Assembly (NCBI GenBank): GCA_018195615.1
Contig: JAGTPG010000002.1
Span: 1,426,001-1,490,000 of the forward strand
Direction: 5' to 3'
From: Streptomyces tuirus
GTDB lineage: Bacteria; Actinomycetota; Actinomycetes; Streptomycetales; Streptomycetaceae
Length of the DNA: 64,000 nt
Shown here: positions 28,213 to 37,125 of the stretch, one piece after another
Layout of the letters: each line of letters opens with the position of its first letter
How positions within the stretch are numbered: position 1 is the stretch's first letter
Made by a program: the position numbers and the translations under genes
The notes under the pieces: generated by a model
What the model was told of the DNA's origin: nothing
Seen by the model: only the letters and a program-made list of their open reading frames with translations
Database searches by the model: none

Positions 28213-29360
28213 TCAGCCGAGCCGGTGGACGAACCAGTCGGACAGGCGGGCCGTCGCGACGGAGAAGTAGTCGTAGCTGCAGTGCAGCGACCCGGCCCCG
28301 TCGTAGATGTCGACGGTCACGTCGTCGGTGGTGAGGGCGTCGACGAAGCGCCGCGCTCCGGCGATGTCCATGATGATGTCGTCGGTGCCGTGCATCACGT
28401 AGACCGGGATGTCGAGCCTCTCGGCGACGCCGTCCAGGGTGAACTCGGCGAGCTTGCTGCGGGCCTCGGCGTCGTCCTTGGAGCCAGACAGCCACTGCAG
28501 CTGCTGCTGCAGGGGCGGGTAGAACTCGTAGAAGTCGGTGAGGATGCTCCAGGTACCGCACCAGGCCGCGACCGCCTTGACCCGCGGCTCGAAGGCCGCC
28601 GCCCGCGGGGCGTAGTAGCCGCCGAAGCTGACGCCCGCGAGCCCGATGCGGTCGGCGTCGACGTCCGGGCGCTGTTCCAGGAAGTCGAGTACGGCGGCGA
28701 CGGGGACCTCGTAGTCGGGCCGGCTGTAGAGCTTCTTGAAGCGCAGCGAGCTGCCACGGCCGGGGGTGTCGACCATGACGACGTTGATGCCTCGGTCCGG
28801 GAACTCGGTGCCGCCCAGGAAGTAGAGCTCCTCGGCCCAGGAGTCGGCGCCGCCGAGGAAGAGGACGGTGGGCCGGGGCTTGCCCGAGTTGTCGGGCCGT
28901 ACGAAGTAGCCGTCCATGGTCGTGCCCTCGAACGGAACCCGGATGCGCTCGATCAGCCCGTCCGTGAGCTCGGCGGCCTTCTGGAAGTTCGCCGTCCCGG
29001 TCCGGTAGGCGTGCTCACGGCGCGGGTCGGAGGAGGGGAGGAAGAACTCCGAGTGCCGCCAGTAGCTGCACGACCTCTGCAGAGCCCGTCGTGCGGTGGT
29101 GATGTCACCGCGCTCCAGGGCAGCCTCACCGGCCGCTGCGACTTCCTCTGCGGTACGGCTCCACTCGCGCTGCCAGACCTCGCCGTCAGTGGTCGTCCGG
29201 CCGATGCGGGCGGCGGTGCGCGCGCACTCGAAGAGGTCGGCGCCACCCACGGCGACCTGCGCGAGCAGACGCATCGTCTGCAGCGACCAGTCCTCGTCCT
29301 GGGGAACAGTTCGATGATCGACAGGGCGTCACGGTTCTCGGTCAATGCGGTGCTGGTCAT
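28213..29360 (-). CDS. Alpha/beta hydrolase, FrsA / pseudooxynicotine-hydrolase-like (one frameshift)
   Basis: ATG 29360 follows GAAGGA. About 382 residues; the first ~20 (TSTALTENRDALSIIELFP) are joined to the rest by restoring one C near 29301 (TTCCCCCAG with four C). The helical N-terminal part precedes a hydrolase domain with nucleophile Ser in IGLAGVSFGGYYAP, acid in YVMHGTDDIIMDIAG and His in GSLHCSYDYFS. The layout resembles C-C bond hydrolases such as 2,6-dihydroxypseudooxynicotine hydrolase. In this operon it could cleave a ring-fission or acyl side-chain product. Confidence 0.77.
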
Positions 29361-29410
29361 CTGAGTCCTTCGATGGTGAGGTACCTGGTCAGGAACGGTG
29401 ATGCGGTGGG

Positions 29411-30601
29411 TCAGGGGGCGACCAGACCCGACCCGACGACGTCGGGGACGGGGGTGCCCTCGGCGATCGCCCGGCGCAGCGTGGCGAGCTGGCGCGGCGC
29501 GTTGACGCACACGGCGCCGCTCAGCAGTCCTCGGCGGCCGTACACCGCGACAAGGGTGGTGTCGTTGTCCGTGAGGATCTCGACGTCGTCCTCGGACGTC
29601 GGCCTGCCGACGCAGCGCAGCTTGGCGTCGTACTGGTCGGTCCAGAAGAACGGCACCGAGGTGAAGGGGCGCCGCTCGCCGAGCAGGGTCGCGGCCGCGT
29701 GGCGGCCCTGTTCGACGGCGTTGGTCCAGTGCTCGACGCGCATCGACTCCCCGGATGTTCCGTTGGTCCATCGGGCGACATCGCCGGCGGCCACCACGCC
29801 GGGAACGCTCGTGGCGAGCGTCGGCTCGCACAGGACCCCGTCCCCCACGGCCACCCCGGAACCTGAGAGCCAGGACGTGGCGGCCTCGGCTCCGACGGCG
29901 ACCAGCAGGGCGTCGGCCACCAGCGTCCGGCCGTCCGTCAGCCGCACCCGGGTGCGATGGCCCGCCTCCTCCAGCCCGGCCACACCCGTGGAACACAGCA
30001 CACGCACACCGTGGTCCTCGTGCCGACGGAGGAACCAGCGCCCCACCTCGGGGCCCAGGGCCCGGCTCATCGGATAGGGGGCGATGTCGACGACCGTCAC
30101 GTCGAGACCTCGCCTGCGCGCGGTGGCCGCCGCCTCCATACCGATGAACCCGGCACCGACGACGACCAGATGCCCGCCGTTCCGGAACGACGCGTGGAGG
30201 CGTGCGGCATCGTCGACGCCGCGCAAGTCCATGGCCGTGGAGATGCCCGCGGTCATGGCCGGCCTGCGCTGGGACGAACCGGTCGCGATGACCAGGCCGT
30301 CGTAGGCGAGGGTCGTGCCATCGTCCAGTACGACGACCCGGTCACGGGTGTCCAGGCCCGAGGCGGCGTGTCCGAGCCGGAGGGTGACGCCCTGTTCGGC
30401 GTACCAGTCCGGAGCCCGCAGCGCCAGCTGTTCGGGGTCGATCCCGTCGGCCAGGGCCTCCTTGGACAGGGGCGGACGTGTGTAGGGCAGGTGCGGTTCG
30501 GATCCGACGAGGACGAGGTCGCCGTCGAAGCCACGCGCCCGGATCTCCTCCAGCGCGTTGACTCCGGCCAGCGAGCCGCCGACCACCACGATGCGCTTCA
30601 C
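29411..30601 (-). CDS. Ferredoxin reductase (FAD, NAD(P)H)
   Basis: 396 residues, intact, GTG start overlapping the ferredoxin stop as GTGA. The FAD motif is IVVVGGSLAGVNALEEIR, the substrate/FAD segment PYTRPPLSKEAL, the NAD motif LVVVGAGFIGMEAAATARR and the second FAD motif VPGVVAAGDVARW. It is of the BphA4/CamA class that passes electrons from NADH to a small ferredoxin. Coupled translation with the ferredoxin gene and the dioxygenase downstream make it the reductase of the ring-hydroxylating system. Confidence 0.9.
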   Translation of the reverse strand: MKRIVVVGGSLAGVNALEEIRARGFDGDLVLVGSEPHLPYTRPPLSKEALADGIDPEQLALRAPDWYAEQGVTLRLGHAASGLDTRDRVVVLDDGTTLAYDGLVIATGSSQRRPAMTAGISTAMDLRGVDDAARLHASFRNGGHLVVVGAGFIGMEAAATARRRGLDVTVVDIAPYPMSRALGPEVGRWFLRRHEDHGVRVLCSTGVAGLEEAGHRTRVRLTDGRTLVADALLVAVGAEAATSWLSGSGVAVGDGVLCEPTLATSVPGVVAAGDVARWTNGTSGESMRVEHWTNAVEQGRHAAATLLGERRPFTSVPFFWTDQYDAKLRCVGRPTSEDDVEILTDNDTTLVAVYGRRGLLSGAVCVNAPRQLATLRRAIAEGTPVPDVVGSGLVAP

Positions 30602-30807
30602 GGGGTGCGCTCCTCGAGGCGAATGGCCTGGGCCGGACAGCACCGGGCGGATGCCTCCGCTTTGCTCCTCAGCGCGTCGTCCGGCTCGGTCAGGCGCAGG
30701 ACCGCCCTGTTGTTCTCTTCGTCGAAGTCCCAGATCTCGGGCGCTTCGATGAGGCAGTTGGCGTACCCCTGGCACTTCGTCGGTTCGAAGATCACATGGA
30801 CGGACAT
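30598..30807 (-). CDS. Small ferredoxin, probably [3Fe-4S]
   Basis: 69 residues; ATG 30807 follows AGGAAG. Cys ligands are in KCQGYANCLIEAP and SARCCPAQAI, and WDFDEENNRAVL lies between. This matches the single-cluster ferredoxins that serve actinobacterial P450s and some dioxygenases rather than the Rieske ferredoxins usual for ring-hydroxylating systems. The spacing C-x5-C...C-P suggests a [3Fe-4S] cluster. It overlaps the reductase start as GTGA and should carry electrons to the dioxygenase alpha subunit. Confidence 0.85.
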   Translation of the reverse strand: MSVHVIFEPTKCQGYANCLIEAPEIWDFDEENNRAVLRLTEPDDALRSKAEASARCCPAQAIRLEERTP

Positions 30808-30863
30808 GGCATTCTTCCTGCTCGCGGGGGCGGATTCGACTGGTGGCGCCTGTGACGGTTCGT

Positions 30864-32063
30864 CTAGTGACCGGCTGCCGCCAGGTGCGGCATGGCCGGT
30901 TCCACCTGGGCGAGGCGCGCCGCCCTCGGGGTGTTGCGGCTGGTCAGGTTGCGCAGCACACCGCTGGTGATCACCGCGGTGATGCCGGGGATGTCCCCGA
31001 TGGCCAGGGCTCCGAGTGCGTCGTCGGCGGTGGAGCCCCACGGCGCGTCCATCACCACGATGTCCGCGGCGGCGCCGACGGCGATGAAGCCGGCGGGCAG
31101 CTCCCAGGTCCGTGCGTTGTTCCCGGTGGCGGCGGCCCACACCTGGGCCGGGTCGATACCGGAGAGGGAGGACAGTTCCGCGACCGTCTTGATGACGCCC
31201 AGCGGCATGACCCCCGTGCCGGTCGGGGTGTCCGATCCGATCACGACACGGTCGAAGCGGTCCTCCGCGTGGCACTTCTCCATGATCCGCACGGCGGAGC
31301 GGAGGTTGCCGGCCTGCACCAGCTGCAGGGCCATCGAGGTGTTCTCGATGATGCTGTCCACACCCGCGGCGGGCAGTGACGTGGGGCCGCCGTTGATGTG
31401 GCCGCACACGTCGGGCGCGAGATGGAGCAGGTGGTCCGGGGTGATCGGCTTGCTGCCGGGGATGCTCGCGCCGCCGGAGTGGCACATCACGGTGATCCCG
31501 TGCTTCTGTGCCGCGCGTACCTGGTCGTACCCGTCGGCCGGGTCCTCGTAGAGCCCGAAGCCGAACTTGGCGAGGCGGACACCAGCCTCCTGGAGGTCGG
31601 CGAAGTCCCGGTCGGTCAGGCAGGGTTCGAGGACGACCGCCCCGGCGTGCACGGTCATGCCGCCAGGCCGGAATTCCGCGAAGCAGGACCGGGCCGCGAT
31701 GGCCAGCGCCTTCACACCGGCCGCGTGGTGAGGCCGTCCGGGAGCGTGGATCTCACCCGGGGACACCACGCTGGTGATACCGCCGTGCACGTAGCTCGCC
31801 AGGAAGTCGACGGTCTTCTGCCGGGGGGTGTAGTCGCCGAGCACCACATGGCAGTGTGAGTCGATCAGGCCCGGCGCGATCGTCGCGCCCTGCGCGTCGA
31901 CGACGACCTCACTGGCCTCCACCTCGGCGGTCAGGTCCGCCCGGCGGCCCACCGCGGTGATGGTGCCGTCTACGGCGATGACGGTGTCGGCGTCGGAGAG
32001 GACGGGGTTTCGGTGGTCGCCGGACAGGACGGTACCCGCGCCCACGACGGCGATGCTGCTCAC
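30864..32063 (-). CDS. Amidohydrolase, enamidase-like
   Basis: 399 residues, intact; GTG 32063 overlaps the DUF1185 stop as GTGA. Metal-site features of the amidohydrolase superfamily: APGLIDSHCHVVLGD, ITVMCHSGGASIPGS, VCGHINGGPTSLP and VVIGSDTPTGTG, ending with a typical composite beta domain (ADIVVMDAPWG). The metal-site sequence (SHCHVVLGD, CHSGGASIPGS) recalls enamidase, which opens 6-oxo-tetrahydronicotinate. It therefore hints at hydrolysis of a cyclic enamide or lactam and at a nitrogen-containing substrate for the operon. The superfamily is certain; the substrate is inference. Confidence 0.82.
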   Translation of the reverse strand: MSSIAVVGAGTVLSGDHRNPVLSDADTVIAVDGTITAVGRRADLTAEVEASEVVVDAQGATIAPGLIDSHCHVVLGDYTPRQKTVDFLASYVHGGITSVVSPGEIHAPGRPHHAAGVKALAIAARSCFAEFRPGGMTVHAGAVVLEPCLTDRDFADLQEAGVRLAKFGFGLYEDPADGYDQVRAAQKHGITVMCHSGGASIPGSKPITPDHLLHLAPDVCGHINGGPTSLPAAGVDSIIENTSMALQLVQAGNLRSAVRIMEKCHAEDRFDRVVIGSDTPTGTGVMPLGVIKTVAELSSLSGIDPAQVWAAATGNNARTWELPAGFIAVGAAADIVVMDAPWGSTADDALGALAIGDIPGITAVITSGVLRNLTSRNTPRAARLAQVEPAMPHLAAAGH

Positions 32064-32653
32064 GACGCCGCTCCGGAGGTCGGCGCGGACGTCGCCTCGG
32101 CGGCGGTCATACCACCGACCCGGGCATTGATCCGGCCCCGGTTGGCGACCGCCGCGATGACGACCAGTTCGTCGGGGTGGGGAGCGTCGGGGATGCGGAC
32201 GGTGATCGCGTCGTAGTGACTGCGGACCCAGATCTCGTCCTTGAAGGCGAGCGGAATGTCGATGATCACGTCGGAGGCCGCGGCTTTCGTCACCGAGGTG
32301 ATCCACGCCTTGCCGCCGCCGATCGCGTCCCGCAGGGCGTTGCCGAAGGTCGAGGTGACCGCGGCGTTGATGTGTTCCTGCTCGCCGTCGGTGCCGACGA
32401 CGCCGCCCTTTCCGTAGCTCTGCGGAGTCTCCCCCAGCAGGCGCACCGCCTCCTCGCCGAGCCAGGTGCCGATCTCCGCGGACGCCTCCACGATCTCCGA
32501 GAGATCGGCGACGTAGCCACGGCCGGCACAGGGGTTCTTGACCACGGCACAGACGGCGACCTTGCGTAGGGACCCTTGGTCGTCCGTCCGGCCGGCGACG
32601 AGACGGGTCTCCTCTATCTGGGCGAAGGTCTTGCGGACAACCAGACCACTCAC
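32060..32653 (-). CDS. Amino acid synthesis family protein (DUF1185)
   Basis: 197 residues, intact; GTG 32653 behind GGAGGAAG. It opens LVVRKTFAQIEETRLVAGR and contains VCAVVKNPCAGRGYVADL and SYGKGGVVGTDGEQEHINA, the signature of the PF06684 family of unknown function, often found beside catabolic amidohydrolases. It is the first gene of the long minus-strand operon and is translationally coupled to the enamidase-like gene, so the two probably act in the same step. No biochemical role can be assigned. Confidence 0.78.
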   Translation of the reverse strand: MSGLVVRKTFAQIEETRLVAGRTDDQGSLRKVAVCAVVKNPCAGRGYVADLSEIVEASAEIGTWLGEEAVRLLGETPQSYGKGGVVGTDGEQEHINAAVTSTFGNALRDAIGGGKAWITSVTKAAASDVIIDIPLAFKDEIWVRSHYDAITVRIPDAPHPDELVVIAAVANRGRINARVGGMTAAEATSAPTSGAAS

Positions 32654-32990
32654 GGCGCTTCCTCCATTACGGCTCTGCCTGCTGCCGACGCGGCGGCGGC
32701 GATGGACGAAACCCTAGGAACCGTGGCGCCACCACACAGTCCTCGTTCGGGTGCATTGAGGCTGTGGGCCGTCAGCCGCCGCACCTGCTGACAGCGGTGA
32801 TCACGACCGCGCTGTCCGCCTCGGCGCCCCCACGCCGTCAGCATGGCCAGTGGCCGACCGGACCGCGTCGTTCCCGAGCAGCCGCCGGAACCCTGAATGG
32901 CCTCGATCGGGGCACGTCGGCCCTCGGCTCGCCTGCCTACGCTCGCGGAGCACGCTGCCGGAGCGTGCACGTACGCGTGAGGAGACAGCG
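32654..32990. promoter_or_regulatory. Divergent promoter region of the aromatic operon and OsmC gene
   Basis: This 337-base gap separates the long minus-strand operon from the plus-strand OsmC gene and must hold both promoters. A minus-strand TAGGGT at 32711-32716 could be the -10 for the operon, but the -35 is poor. I see no strong palindrome and no open frame worth calling, and no dedicated regulator gene lies next to it. Confidence 0.35.
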
Positions 32991-33395
32991 ATGGCAGTCC
33001 ACGTTCGTGACGAGGGCGATGGCAGCTTCCACGTCCAGGCCGGCACGTTGTCGTTCCTCATGGACGCCGCTGACCGGAGCGCCGACGGGCCGCGGTCGGC
33101 GGATCTGCTGCTGGCCGCCCTCGCGACGTGCACGGCCGGCACCATGCGGGCGTTCGCGGCCGTGGCGGGAATTCAAGGTCTCAGGGGCGTCGATGTGGTC
33201 GCCGACGCCGTGTCGGCGACCAAGCCGCAACGTCTCCAGGAGATCAGTCTGAGGATCGCGATTCGCGGCGACCTGACAGTTGAGCAGATCGCCCAGCTCA
33301 CCCGGGCCGGGACGCACTGCAAGATCCACAACACGCTCCACAGAGAGCCGGAGATCACGGTCGACGTCGTTCGCGACCTCTCTCCCGGCGACTGA
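32991..33395 (+). CDS. OsmC-family protein
   Basis: 134 residues, intact; ATG 32991 follows GAGGAGA, so the longer upstream frame is ignored. The redox Cys pair of the OsmC/Ohr superfamily is present in LLLAALATCTAGTMRAFA and AGTHCKIHNTLHRE. It differs from the Ohr at 20109 and belongs to the broader YhfA/OsmC group. It is divergent from the aromatic operon and may detoxify peroxides or reactive thiol species formed there. It may be co-transcribed with the importer downstream (145-base gap). Confidence 0.82.
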   Translation: MAVHVRDEGDGSFHVQAGTLSFLMDAADRSADGPRSADLLLAALATCTAGTMRAFAAVAGIQGLRGVDVVADAVSATKPQRLQEISLRIAIRGDLTVEQIAQLTRAGTHCKIHNTLHREPEITVDVVRDLSPGD

Positions 33396-33540
33396 GGGCT
33401 GGACGGGCGGGCGAGAGCGTCGCGGATCGCGGCAAGCACTGCGCGGGGACGGCGAGAGTACCCGTGCGAGTACTCCCCCAGGCCATCAGCCGTTGCTTCG
33501 ATACGAGGAATCTTTCGTCCGGGAAGGGACAAGGTGTGCT

Positions 33541-34602
33541 ATGAGGCCTCTCCACCGTCGTAGAGCCATGCCGCTCGTCCTCCTCAGCGTCGTGTTCGCC
33601 GCCACTGCGTGCGGCACCGGCTCGGGGAGCAGCGCAGCGGACAACGAATCACTGAAATGTTCCAAGGCCCCCGCGGCATCGGGTGCTCCGGTGCCCATCC
33701 GCATCGGCTACGGCAAGGCGGCGGAGGAACCGGTGTGGCTGATGAGCACCATGCCGTCCGTCGCACCCCACGCGGGCAAGTCGTACACGCTGAAGATGCG
33801 TGGCTACGACGATGCCGACAAGAAAGCCGTCGCAGCCCAGGCGCACGAGGTGGACGCGGTCATCATTCCTGCCCCGAACTTCATTGTGGGCACTGCCAAG
33901 AAGGCGCTCGATCTGGTCGCGTTGTTCACCGTCACCCAGGAAGCGAAGCAGGGTGCCGGCCAGATCACGTTCGTCACCAAGCCGGGCTCCGGAATCAGCA
34001 GCGTCAAGGACCTCAAGGGCAAGAACGTCGGCATCAACGATTCCCGGTCCGCACCTGCTTTCGTCCTCCGCCTGGCCCTGCAGAAGGCCGGCCTCGACAT
34101 CGGTGACGTCAACACCGTGACAGCGCCGTTCCCGGCGCAGATCGAGTCTCTCAACTCCGGCGTCATCGATGCCGCCGTGGTCGTCGAACCGTTCACGACG
34201 CTGGCCGCCAGCAGCCCCAACCCGCCGAAGGTGCTGTTCACTTCGCACGACGCCACGGGATACGCCTTCGACCAGCTCATCATGGCGGTGGACCGCGAGT
34301 TCTCCGCGCGCAACCTGCGCGCGGTGTGCGACTTCCGCGACGACTACGCCAAAGCCCTTGCCTACTACAAGCAGCACCGGGACGAGGCGCGGCAGAGCAT
34401 TCTCGCCGGCAAGTACGTCGGCAAACTTCCCTTCACTGTCTACCGGAAGGCCAAGGACTTCGGTCAGCCCGACGGCGGTCGGTTCGACCCCTCCACCATC
34501 GAGCGGCTGGAGAAGGATCTGGTCTCGGTCGGTCTGCTCAAGCAGGACCAGCAAGCGGATGTGAAGGACCTTTACGCGCCTGGCTTCACCGCCGGTCACT
34601 GA
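33541..34602 (+). CDS. ABC transporter substrate-binding lipoprotein, NMT1/SsuA type
   Basis: 353 residues, intact; ATG 33541 follows AAGGGACAAGG. Basic N-terminus (RPLHRRRAM), hydrophobic stretch and lipobox ATAC. The mature part has IRIGYGKAAEEPVWLMSTM, a periplasmic-binding fold with GSGISSVKDLKGKNVGIND and DAAVVVEPFTTLAAS, as in sulfonate, nitrate, taurine and phthalate binding proteins. It heads an importer operon of four genes. Placed just upstream of the catabolic operon, the ligand may be the aromatic or sulfonated substrate; this is inference. Confidence 0.85.
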   Translation: MRPLHRRRAMPLVLLSVVFAATACGTGSGSSAADNESLKCSKAPAASGAPVPIRIGYGKAAEEPVWLMSTMPSVAPHAGKSYTLKMRGYDDADKKAVAAQAHEVDAVIIPAPNFIVGTAKKALDLVALFTVTQEAKQGAGQITFVTKPGSGISSVKDLKGKNVGINDSRSAPAFVLRLALQKAGLDIGDVNTVTAPFPAQIESLNSGVIDAAVVVEPFTTLAASSPNPPKVLFTSHDATGYAFDQLIMAVDREFSARNLRAVCDFRDDYAKALAYYKQHRDEARQSILAGKYVGKLPFTVYRKAKDFGQPDGGRFDPSTIERLEKDLVSVGLLKQDQQADVKDLYAPGFTAGH

Positions 34603-34621
34603 ACGCGCCAGATGAGGAACG

Positions 34622-35485
34622 ATGACTTCACCATCACATGTGATGAGTACGACCACGGTGCAGCCGACGGCTCTTCGGGTTGAGGAGGTGACCAGGACGT
34701 TCCGCCGCAAGGGACGGAACGTCCAGGCCCTCGCCCCGGTCTCGCTTTCCATCCCCTCCGGGCAGTTCCTGACCATCGTCGGGCCTAGTGGCTGCGGCAA
34801 GAGCACACTGCTGCAGATCATGGGAGGTTTCGACACGCCCTCCACCGGTACGGTCACCACGCCGGCCGGCCCGGTGACCGGGCCGTCACGGGACATCGGC
34901 ATGGTGTTCCAGCGGGCCACACTGTTCCCGTGGTGGACGGTCGAGAAGAACGTCGCCTGGGCGCTGCGGTGCGGGGGGACGGGCCGCCGCGAGGCACTGC
35001 AGCGTTCGCGTGAGCTGCTCGACCTCGTCGGACTCGGCGGTTTCGAGACGGCCTACCCCAACGAACTCTCCGGTGGTATGCAGCAACGCGCCGCGCTGGC
35101 ACGCACGCTGTCGCTCGAACCGAGCGTCCTGCTCATGGACGAGCCGTTCGGCGCGCTCGACGCCCAGACCCGGGAGCTGATGCAGGAAGAGCTGATCCGC
35201 ATCCGTCAGGCCGCGGGGACGACCATCGTCTTCGTGACGCACGACATCCGGGAGGCCGTCTTCCTGGGTGACCGCATCGTGGCGCTCAGCGGATCACCAG
35301 GATCGATCGCGCTCGATCTGGCGCCGGACCTGCCACGGCCGCACACCCATGAGGTGATGCGCACCCAGGAGTTCCTCGACGCCTACGAGACGGTGTGGGC
35401 CTGCATCCGGGACCAGGCTTCGGCCCGAGAGCCCGGCCGCTCCGAGAGAGCCGCCGAACAGGATGACCAGGGTGAGAGCGCATGA
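34622..35485 (+). CDS. ABC transporter ATP-binding protein, SsuB/TauB type
   Basis: 287 residues, intact. Walker A GPSGCGKST, Q-loop MVFQRATLFPWWTV, signature LSGGMQQRAALARTL, Walker B VLLMDEPFGALD, H-loop FVTHDIREAVFLGD. The LFPW and GALD segments are typical of nitrate/sulfonate/taurine ATPases. It starts 19 bases after the binding-protein stop and its end overlaps the permease start as ATGA. A second in-frame ATG at codon 8 is possible as the true start. Confidence 0.9.
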   Translation: MTSPSHVMSTTTVQPTALRVEEVTRTFRRKGRNVQALAPVSLSIPSGQFLTIVGPSGCGKSTLLQIMGGFDTPSTGTVTTPAGPVTGPSRDIGMVFQRATLFPWWTVEKNVAWALRCGGTGRREALQRSRELLDLVGLGGFETAYPNELSGGMQQRAALARTLSLEPSVLLMDEPFGALDAQTRELMQEELIRIRQAAGTTIVFVTHDIREAVFLGDRIVALSGSPGSIALDLAPDLPRPHTHEVMRTQEFLDAYETVWACIRDQASAREPGRSERAAEQDDQGESA

Positions 35486-36249
35486 GTGACTCGGTACTGC
35501 GCTGGACCCGACCGCTGGCCGCGCTGGTCGTGATCTTCGGCCTGTGGCAGCTGGCCGGGCGGGTGTGGACCTTTCCCGGCTACCTCTTCACTCCCGGTGA
35601 GATCGCCCGTGCGTGGTTCGCCTCCCTGGACCCGGAGACGGGCAGCGCGGTGCTGGCGACGACCCTGAGGGCGGTGGCCGGCTTCCTGATCGCCACCGCC
35701 GTCGCCCTCCCCGTGGCCACGGTGGCCGCCCTCGTCCGGCCGGTCGAGCGCATCCTGGAGCCCTACATCGGCTTCTTCTTCGCCCTTCCGAAGATCAGCC
35801 TGTTGCCGCTGCTGGTGGTGTGGCTCGGCTACTCGGACTCGGCCCGCATCACCATGATCGCCGTCTCCGCCTTCTTCCCGATCTTCGTCTACATGTTCGC
35901 CGGCGTGCGCGGTATCAACCCCGGCTATCTGAAGGTCGCGTCCAATGTCGGCGCCTCACGCCGCGAGAGGTTCCTCCATGTCGTGCTGCCGGCGGTCGCG
36001 CCCATGGCCATGGCCGGCGTGCGCATCGGAGTGGCCATCTCCCTGATCGTCACCTTCGCCGCCGAGGTCGTCGGGCAGAGCCCCAACGGCCTCGGTCGCC
36101 TCATCCAGGACGGGTTCAGTGCACTCGACTACGACCAGATGTACGCCGGCATCGTGATGTTCGCACTGATCGGGCTCGGCCTGGACATGCTGCTGCGCCT
36201 GATGACGCGCAGAAGTCCCGGCCTGTGGGGAGAGGGAGTACCGGCATGA
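35482..36249 (+). CDS. ABC transporter permease 1, SsuC/TauC type
   Basis: 255 residues, intact. Six hydrophobic segments are readable, beginning PLAALVVIFGLWQLAGRVW; the EAA loop is ASNVGASRRERFLHVVLPA. BPD_transp_1 family, nitrate/taurine branch. It overlaps both the ATPase and the second permease by ATGA, so the three are translated as a unit. Two different permeases suggest a heterodimeric channel. Confidence 0.88.
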   Translation: MSDSVLRWTRPLAALVVIFGLWQLAGRVWTFPGYLFTPGEIARAWFASLDPETGSAVLATTLRAVAGFLIATAVALPVATVAALVRPVERILEPYIGFFFALPKISLLPLLVVWLGYSDSARITMIAVSAFFPIFVYMFAGVRGINPGYLKVASNVGASRRERFLHVVLPAVAPMAMAGVRIGVAISLIVTFAAEVVGQSPNGLGRLIQDGFSALDYDQMYAGIVMFALIGLGLDMLLRLMTRRSPGLWGEGVPA

Positions 36250-37079
36250 CCGAGCTCGTCAACCGGAAGACCGTCGCGGGCACCGGCGTTCCCGGGCCCA
36301 AGCGGCTCACCATCCGTCACCTGCCGTTGCGCCGGTCCTTCAACGTGCTCGGTCTGCTGGCGGTTGCCGTGGGGCTGGCTCTCTGGCAGATCCTCGCGGT
36401 GCAGGCCGACAACTTCCTCTTCCCGTCGTTGTCCGCCGTGGTCGAGGCGTTCTGGGATTCCTTGCGCGACGGCTCGTTGCTCGAAGCGCTGCAAATCACC
36501 CTGCTCAAGGGTCTCGTCGGTCTGCTGTTGGGCGTCGCCGCCGCTCTGGTGCTCGGACGTGTCATGGCCACCAGCACGGTGCTGACCGCGAGCCTCGCCC
36601 CGCTGATCAGTGGGGTGTTCCCCATCCCGCGCCTGGCGATGTACCCGCTGATGGTGGTCGCCCTGGGCGCCGGCGGCCAAGCCGCGATCGCCCTCGTCGC
36701 GATCGAGGCCTTCTTCCCGATGCTCTACAGCGTCCAGCTCGGGGCGTCCTCGGTCACGCAGCGCTACCGCTGGCTCATGAGCAACGTCGGGGCGTCCTTC
36801 GGGCAGCGGGAGGCTCTCGTACTGAGAGCCATGACGCCATCGGTGGTGGCGGGCCTGCGCAACGCCGTTCCCACCGTGCTCGTGGTCGTGGTCGTCACCG
36901 AGTTGGTCATGGGCGGCTCGGGGACGGGCTTCCTCGTCCGCGACGCCGGCAGCCAGTTCGAGCCCGCTCGCGCCCTCGCCGTCGTCGTGGCACTCGGCAT
37001 CGTCGGCGTGATGCTCAACGTCCTGGTGAAGAAGCTCTTCGAGCGGACGCAGCCCTGGAGCCTTTCGCTGCAGTCCTGA
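36246..37079 (+). CDS. ABC transporter permease 2, SsuC/TauC type
   Basis: 277 residues, intact; ATG 36246 overlaps the first permease stop. It carries a ~30-residue polar N-terminus, helices from LLAVAVGLALWQILAVQ onward and an EAA loop MSNVGASFGQREALVLRAM. It is only distantly similar to permease 1, consistent with a heterodimer. It is followed after 46 bases by an ornithine-cyclodeaminase-like gene. Confidence 0.87.
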   Translation: MTELVNRKTVAGTGVPGPKRLTIRHLPLRRSFNVLGLLAVAVGLALWQILAVQADNFLFPSLSAVVEAFWDSLRDGSLLEALQITLLKGLVGLLLGVAAALVLGRVMATSTVLTASLAPLISGVFPIPRLAMYPLMVVALGAGGQAAIALVAIEAFFPMLYSVQLGASSVTQRYRWLMSNVGASFGQREALVLRAMTPSVVAGLRNAVPTVLVVVVVTELVMGGSGTGFLVRDAGSQFEPARALAVVVALGIVGVMLNVLVKKLFERTQPWSLSLQS

Positions 37080-37125
37080 ACCCGGCACTCCCCCAGTCAC
37101 CATCGATCCACAGGAGGGTTCCGTC

